In this document: one piece after another, positions 59,625 through 64,000 of the stretch
Layout of the letters: each line of letters opens with the position of its first letter
Position numbering within the stretch: the stretch's first letter is position 1
Assembly (NCBI GenBank): GCA_045617725.1
Contig: JAZLJD010000023.1
Span: forward strand, 55,976 to 119,975
Length of the DNA: 64,000 nt
Reading direction: 5' to 3'
From: JAZLJD01 sp045617725
GTDB taxonomy: Bacteria; Bacillota; Clostridia; Lachnospirales; Lachnospiraceae
The notes under the pieces: model-generated
Database searches by the model: none
What the model was told of the DNA's origin: nothing
What the model saw: the letters and a program-made list of their open reading frames with translations, nothing else
Made by a program: the position numbers and the translations under genes

Positions 59625-61646
59625 ATGAAATTTTTGAAGAATAAATATATTCAGGTATTGCTTATATTTGTGATATGTGTGCTGCTTGAGATTTTCTTTT
59701 TCAATGCCAAGCACTTTTACGTGAATCCCCGAAAAAATCCCGAGCTTACCTACAATCTCCCTGAGGACAGCTTTTTGTACAACTCGGAATATGATTTCGA
59801 TACCGGGAAGTTCACCATGCTGGAGAAAGATGCCTGGACCTTTGCGGACCTTACGCCGGATGTGGAAGTACGCAGCATTTATGTGGACTTCGAGGCGGAT
59901 GCGGAATCCCTGTATGAAATCGTCGTTCGGATGAATGATGAGGGCGCCCGGGTCGCAAGACCTGACTTCCGCGTCTCCACGCAACGGAATGTTGAGGAAA
60001 CGAAGTACATACCGACGCATTTTACGGGACATACTACACAGATTCGAATTGCCATTGACGGACTTGAGGAGGGAGATACATTCTCGTTTCCCAAGATTGT
60101 CATCAATAAGAAGATACCGTTTCATTTCAGCATCGTGAGGGTTCTTGGCCTGTTCCTGATTGTGTTTTTGTTCTACGGGGTGGGCAGGCTTTGCTTCTTT
60201 AAAACTACGGAGCGCAGATGGCTGCACACTCTGGTGAGCTTTGGCATCCCGGTGGTTTTTGTTCTCCTTCTTCTTATGATAGCATTTTGCCGTAAGACGG
60301 ACCCAAGGTACAGTTACGGCTTTAACAACGTAAATCGTGTGGATGCCTGGATGAACGGTACCACGGCACTTAGTATTGACGGCGTGGATGAGCGGTTTTA
60401 CAGCCTTTCGGAGCCGCATGACATCTCGGAACGAGAGCAGGTGTTCGGCTCCTTTTACCTGAGGGAGATTTGGGATTCCGCTTACTATGACGGAGAATTC
60501 CACTGCTATTTCGGCGTTGTCCCTACGGCACTTTTCTTTTATCCTTATAAGCTGCTGACAGGCCGGTATTTAAGTAACAGTAAGGTGGTCTGGTGCGCCT
60601 ATGCGATGCTGCACATGGTGCTGACGGCATTCCTTGTGCGCCTTTTACGCAAAAAAGCAAAGCAGCTGCCGTACGGCTATGAATTCGCCATGATTCTTTT
60701 GGCAAATGTCGGAACGCTGTCTCTTTATGAAGCACAGTATGCCAATATGTATGTCGTGCCTTATGCGGTCGGAATGCTGTTTGTAATGCTTGGACTTTGG
60801 GCCTTTGCGGAGTGGTACATGGCCGAAAAGAAGAGGGCGTATCTCTTGTTTTTTGGCGCAGCCTTCATGGCATTGTCGGTAGGTTGCAGGCCGATTATGC
60901 TTCTGTACTCCCTGATTCTTGTGCCGTTTGCACTTCGGTATATGATTTTAGAGGGCAACAAAAAAACGAATTGCATAAGCCTGGTGACCACGTTCATACC
61001 CTATGGTGTGATCGGTGCGCTGCTGGCTTACTATAATTACATACGATTTGACAGTATTCTGGAGTTCGGGCAGAATTATCAGATTACGGTCAATGACAAC
61101 CGGTACTACAGTTTTTCGCTTATAAAGCTCTTGCAGGGACAGTTTTTGGCCTGGTTCATGCCGCCCAAGATTACTTTGGATTTTCCTTTTATTGAACTGG
61201 GCTCGCAGGAATTGAACATTCCTTACCAGTTGTATGTGGAGGGTCCCGAACTTGTATCACTTCTGTGGCTGATGCCGGTGTTTGTGTTGCTTCTGTACGG
61301 ACCGCTTTGGAGGAATCTTTGGAAAAAGAGCACCGCATTTGTAAAATGGCTTGTAATCGGAATGACCGGAGCGGGCGTTTTACTGAGCAGCTTTATAACG
61401 ATAAGCACCGGAGTGCATGCCCGGTATCATATTGAAGTCATACCGTTTTTCCTTGCGGCGCTGTTTGTCCTGATTGCTTTGTATGCGCGGGAGATAAGCG
61501 AAGAACGGCATACGGTGTGGATGCGACTGCTTTTATTCTTCGGAATCAGCGCAGGCTTTTTAATCTTTTTTACGGGAGTGAGCCTGTCCACCGTAAACTG
61601 CGAAGCATTCTTACGACTTAAGGAATTCTTTGAATTTTTAAGATAG
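59625..61646 (+). CDS. Large polytopic membrane protein of unknown function
   Basis: A 673-residue protein. One N-terminal membrane helix (about 6-24) is followed by a beta-rich extracytoplasmic domain (about 30-165), then roughly ten further membrane segments (from about 170 to 650) with an outside loop near 225-300 containing FYSLSEPHDISEREQVFGS (core SEPHDISER). The topology resembles GT-C glycosyltransferases or related lipid-linked sugar transferases. I see no decisive motif. Eleven bases after argJ and 30 before argB, it interrupts the arg operon and has no evident role in arginine synthesis. The ATG has a poor ribosome site (TAGGTTTTGG). Confidence 0.75.
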   Translation: MKFLKNKYIQVLLIFVICVLLEIFFFNAKHFYVNPRKNPELTYNLPEDSFLYNSEYDFDTGKFTMLEKDAWTFADLTPDVEVRSIYVDFEADAESLYEIVVRMNDEGARVARPDFRVSTQRNVEETKYIPTHFTGHTTQIRIAIDGLEEGDTFSFPKIVINKKIPFHFSIVRVLGLFLIVFLFYGVGRLCFFKTTERRWLHTLVSFGIPVVFVLLLLMIAFCRKTDPRYSYGFNNVNRVDAWMNGTTALSIDGVDERFYSLSEPHDISEREQVFGSFYLREIWDSAYYDGEFHCYFGVVPTALFFYPYKLLTGRYLSNSKVVWCAYAMLHMVLTAFLVRLLRKKAKQLPYGYEFAMILLANVGTLSLYEAQYANMYVVPYAVGMLFVMLGLWAFAEWYMAEKKRAYLLFFGAAFMALSVGCRPIMLLYSLILVPFALRYMILEGNKKTNCISLVTTFIPYGVIGALLAYYNYIRFDSILEFGQNYQITVNDNRYYSFSLIKLLQGQFLAWFMPPKITLDFPFIELGSQELNIPYQLYVEGPELVSLLWLMPVFVLLLYGPLWRNLWKKSTAFVKWLVIGMTGAGVLLSSFITISTGVHARYHIEVIPFFLAALFVLIALYAREISEERHTVWMRLLLFFGISAGFLIFFTGVSLSTVNCEAFLRLKEFFEFLR

Positions 61647-61676
61647 TTTTTAGCATAGTGCGAAAGAGGTAATCAA

Positions 61677-62561
61677 ATGAATCAGAAAGACATGAGTGAA
61701 ATCACAAAGAAGGCGGAGGTGCTGATTGAGGCGCTCCCGTACATCCAGAAGTTTAACCGAAAAATTATCGTTGTGAAGTACGGCGGTGCGGCAATGAGTA
61801 ATCCGGAACTGCAGCACAACGTAATTAAGGATGTTACCCTTTTAAAACTGGTCGGCTTTAAGCCCATCATCGTGCATGGAGGTGGTAAGGAAATCAGTCG
61901 CTGGGTGCAGAAGGTCGGCAAGGAAGCAGAGTTTGTGAACGGCCTGCGTGTTACGGATGCGGAAACCATGGAGATTGCCGAGATGGTTCTTTCCAAGGTG
62001 AACAAGAGTCTGGTTGCCATGGTGGATGAACTCGGAGTAAGCGCCGTAGGTATTTCCGGCAAGGACGGCCGCCTCTTAAAGGTACAGAAGAAATACTCAG
62101 ACGGCAAGGATATCGGCTTTGTCGGCGAGATTAAGGAAGTAAATGCGCAGATTCTCTATGACCTTTTGGAGAAGGATTTCCTTCCGATTGTCAGCCCGAT
62201 CGGACTGGACGATCATTTTGATACTTACAATATTAATGCGGATGATGCGGCTTGCGCGATTGCCAAGGCAGTCAGTGCAGACAAGCTTGTATTTCTCACG
62301 GATGTGGAAGGACTCTATCGTGATTTTGAAGATAAGTCTTCCTTCATTTCAAGAATTACGGCTTCCAAGGCCGATGAACTCATTCAGAGCGGACTCATCG
62401 GAGGCGGCATGCTTCCGAAACTTTCCGGTTGCACGGATGCCGTTAAGAACGGCGTAAATCGTGTGCATATCCTCGACGGACGTATGTTACACAGCATGTT
62501 ACTTGAAATCTTTACGAACGAAGGAATCGGAACCGCAATCATTCAGGATGGAGAAGAATAA
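61677..62561 (+). CDS. argB: Acetylglutamate kinase ArgB
   Basis: A 294-residue amino-acid-kinase-fold enzyme phosphorylating N-acetylglutamate. Motifs are [11 protein letters not shown] at the N terminus, [33 protein letters not shown] and [12 protein letters not shown]. The N-terminal helix (about 25 residues before the first strand) is typical of arginine-inhibited ArgB, which suggests feedback control, though that is inference. GAGGTAATCAA precedes the ATG. The stop overlaps the argD start by one base. Confidence 0.96.
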   Translation: MNQKDMSEITKKAEVLIEALPYIQKFNRKIIVVKYGGAAMSNPELQHNVIKDVTLLKLVGFKPIIVHGGGKEISRWVQKVGKEAEFVNGLRVTDAETMEIAEMVLSKVNKSLVAMVDELGVSAVGISGKDGRLLKVQKKYSDGKDIGFVGEIKEVNAQILYDLLEKDFLPIVSPIGLDDHFDTYNINADDAACAIAKAVSADKLVFLTDVEGLYRDFEDKSSFISRITASKADELIQSGLIGGGMLPKLSGCTDAVKNGVNRVHILDGRMLHSMLLEIFTNEGIGTAIIQDGEE

Positions 62562-63757
62562 TGACAACACAGGAGATTATAGATACTGCCGAGGGCAGTT
62601 TACTTCATACTTATAACAGATATCAGGTTGTTTTTGACCATGGTGACGGCGTCAGGCTGTATGACCATGACGGCAGGGAATACCTTGATTTCGTTGCCGG
62701 CATTGCCGTTTTTGCTCTTGGATACAACAACAAAGAGTACAACGATGCAATGAAGAATCAGATTGATAAACTGATGCACACCAGTAACTATTATTACAGT
62801 GAGCCCAGTGCACTGGCAGCGCAGAGAATCGTTGCCGCTTCCGGCCTTTCGAAGGTTTTCCTTACGAATTCCGGCGCTGAGGCCATTGAGGGTGCCTTAA
62901 AGGCGGCCAAAAAGTACGCATATCTTAAGGACGGCAAGACCGACCATGAGATTATTGCCATGAATCATTCCTTCCACGGACGTACACTCGGTGCACTTTC
63001 CGTAACGGGAAATCCCCATTATCGTGAAGCCTTCGAGCCCCTTGTTGGAACGGTACGTTATGCGGATTACAACGACCTTGAATCCGTAAAGGCCCTTGTG
63101 AATGACAAGACCTGCGCCATCATTATGGAGACGATTCAGGGCGAGGGCGGCATCTATCCGGCCGCTCCCGAATTTATCAAGGGAGTCAGAGCACTGTGCG
63201 ACGAGAAGGACATCGTGTTAATCCTCGACGAAATCCAGTGTGGTATGGGCAGAAGCGGCAGTATGTGGGCTTTTGAACAGTATGGCGTTAAGCCCGATAT
63301 CCTTACCTCGGCCAAGGCTTTGGGTTGCGGTTTCCCGGTCGGAGCCTTCCTTTTAAACGACAAACTTGCCCGGGCTTCCCTCGTTGCAGGGGACCATGGT
63401 ACGACCTACGGAGGCAATCCGATGGCAGGTTGTGCCATCGGCAAGGTGCTTGATTTATATGCCAAAAACCATATAATAGAACATGTGGCCGGCGTTGCAC
63501 CCATCATGGAAGAAACCCTTCTTTCCATTAAAAAGGACTTCCCTCAGGTTTTGGATGTACGTGGACGCGGCCTTATGTGGGGCATGGAATTTAACTGCCC
63601 GGTAGCACCGATTATCAACAAAGCGCTTGAGAAGGGCCTTGTTCTGATTAATGCCGGAACCCACATTCTTCGTTTTGTTCCGCCTCTTATCGTTACGGAA
63701 GAGGATATCAAGAATATGTCAGTTCTCTTACGCGAGGCGATGAAGGAAGTTTTCTAA
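62561..63757 (+). CDS. argD: Acetylornithine aminotransferase ArgD
   Basis: A 398-residue class III PLP aminotransferase converting N-acetylglutamate semialdehyde to acetylornithine. It has the substrate-side FVAGIAVFALGY, FLTNSGAEAIEGALK, the PLP-contacting LILDEIQCGMGRSG and the Schiff-base Lys in LTSAKALGCGFPVGA. It overlaps argB by one base, with the ribosome site GGAGAAG at the end of argB. Last recognised gene of the arg operon. argF and argH are not present before the window ends. Confidence 0.95.
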   Translation: MTTQEIIDTAEGSLLHTYNRYQVVFDHGDGVRLYDHDGREYLDFVAGIAVFALGYNNKEYNDAMKNQIDKLMHTSNYYYSEPSALAAQRIVAASGLSKVFLTNSGAEAIEGALKAAKKYAYLKDGKTDHEIIAMNHSFHGRTLGALSVTGNPHYREAFEPLVGTVRYADYNDLESVKALVNDKTCAIIMETIQGEGGIYPAAPEFIKGVRALCDEKDIVLILDEIQCGMGRSGSMWAFEQYGVKPDILTSAKALGCGFPVGAFLLNDKLARASLVAGDHGTTYGGNPMAGCAIGKVLDLYAKNHIIEHVAGVAPIMEETLLSIKKDFPQVLDVRGRGLMWGMEFNCPVAPIINKALEKGLVLINAGTHILRFVPPLIVTEEDIKNMSVLLREAMKEVF

Positions 63758-63788
63758 GTCATCCTCCGCGGGGGTGAATGAAAGGAAA

Positions 63789-63899
63789 TAGTGTGAAAAA
63801 TGCAGGCATTTTTCACGCGACACTTTGTGTCGCTATCCGTAGCAGCTTCGCTACAATGCAGTGAAGGGCTAAATATACCGGATTGCGAAATGCGGGGAT
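63789..63899 (+). repeat. 111-bp structured repeat, copy D
   Basis: Same unit, downstream of argD. Two substitutions (TCGCTATCCG and GCTAC) disrupt one pair of the closing stem and shift the third hairpin to GTAGC/GCTAC. Directly followed by copy E. Confidence 0.92.
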
Positions 63900-64000
63900 T
63901 AGTGTGAAAAATGCAGGCATTTTTCACGCGACACTTTGTGTCGCAATCCGTAGCAGCTTCGCTGCAATGCAGTGAAGGGCTAAATATACCGGATTGCGAA
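63900..64000 (+). repeat. 111-bp structured repeat, copy E (cut by window end)
   Basis: First 101 bases of the unit, matching copies B and C. The last bases continue beyond the window, so the tandem array may be longer. Confidence 0.9.

Overview
The window reads as part of the chromosome of an anaerobic Firmicute of class Clostridia, most likely family Lachnospiraceae. This is inferred from gene content and signals: strong GGAGG ribosome sites, ATG/GTG/TTG starts, lipoprotein sugar-binding proteins without a dedicated ATPase, GH130 phosphorolysis of mannosides, and a Clostridia-type arginine cluster. The species cannot be named from the sequence alone. Genes are dense and mostly on the + strand. 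No tRNA, rRNA, CRISPR array, phage gene or intact transposase was seen.

Layout. (1) 1-5913: a hexuronate operon, uxuA-uxuB-uxaC-kdgA-kdgK, converting glucuronate to pyruvate and glyceraldehyde 3-phosphate. (2) 5914-8440: carD and degV on the - strand, flanked by two oppositely oriented copies of a palindromic element. (3) 8506-37154: a large beta-mannan utilisation locus. It encodes a lipoprotein SGNH esterase, a lipoprotein GH26 mannanase with an N-terminal CBM35-like domain, a DUF624 protein, a 1003-residue solute-binding protein fused to carbohydrate-binding-like domains, two permease pairs, NHL, YIP1 and DUF5696 membrane-associated proteins, a lipoprotein with three near-identical repeats, a second solute-binding protein, two GH130 phosphorylases, a CE2-like esterase, a GH36 alpha-galactosidase, a LacI regulator, a cellobiose 2-epimerase-like enzyme, and an SGNH esterase fused to mannose-6-phosphate isomerase. 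(4) 37155-40480: a candidate small RNA, two tandem copies of a 111-bp structured repeat, another SGNH lipoprotein and a polytopic membrane protein. (5) 40593-45523 (-): a response regulator with a SARP/BTAD-like output and two 7TM LytS/YesM-type kinases, one lacking the phospho-acceptor histidine. (6) 45709-54862: an alpha/beta hydrolase, a complete livJHMGF importer, a cytidylate-kinase-like protein, RidA, an EamA transporter and an ArsB/SLC13-like permease. (7) 54929-63757: DUF1294 and argG (-), divergent from argC-GNAT-argJ-membrane protein-argB-argD (+) across an ArgR-box-like control region. The window ends inside another tandem pair of the 111-bp repeat.

How the mannan genes appear to work together (inference from family knowledge). 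The surface mannanase GH26 and surface SGNH esterase open acetylated galacto(gluco)mannan. The two binding-protein/permease sets import oligosaccharides, probably energised by an ATPase encoded elsewhere. Inside the cell the CE2-like and CE17-like esterases remove acetyl groups, GH36 removes galactose, GH130_2 shortens the mannan chain by phosphorolysis, the epimerase turns mannobiose into mannosyl-glucose, and GH130_1 splits that into mannose 1-phosphate and glucose. The ManA half of the fusion takes mannose 6-phosphate to fructose 6-phosphate. A phosphomannomutase is not in the window.

The most unusual items are the esterase-ManA fusion, the carbohydrate-binding solute-binding protein with its NHL/YIP1/DUF5696 companions, the kinase with His replaced by Asp, the 111-bp multi-hairpin repeat (five copies), and the paired giant palindromes.
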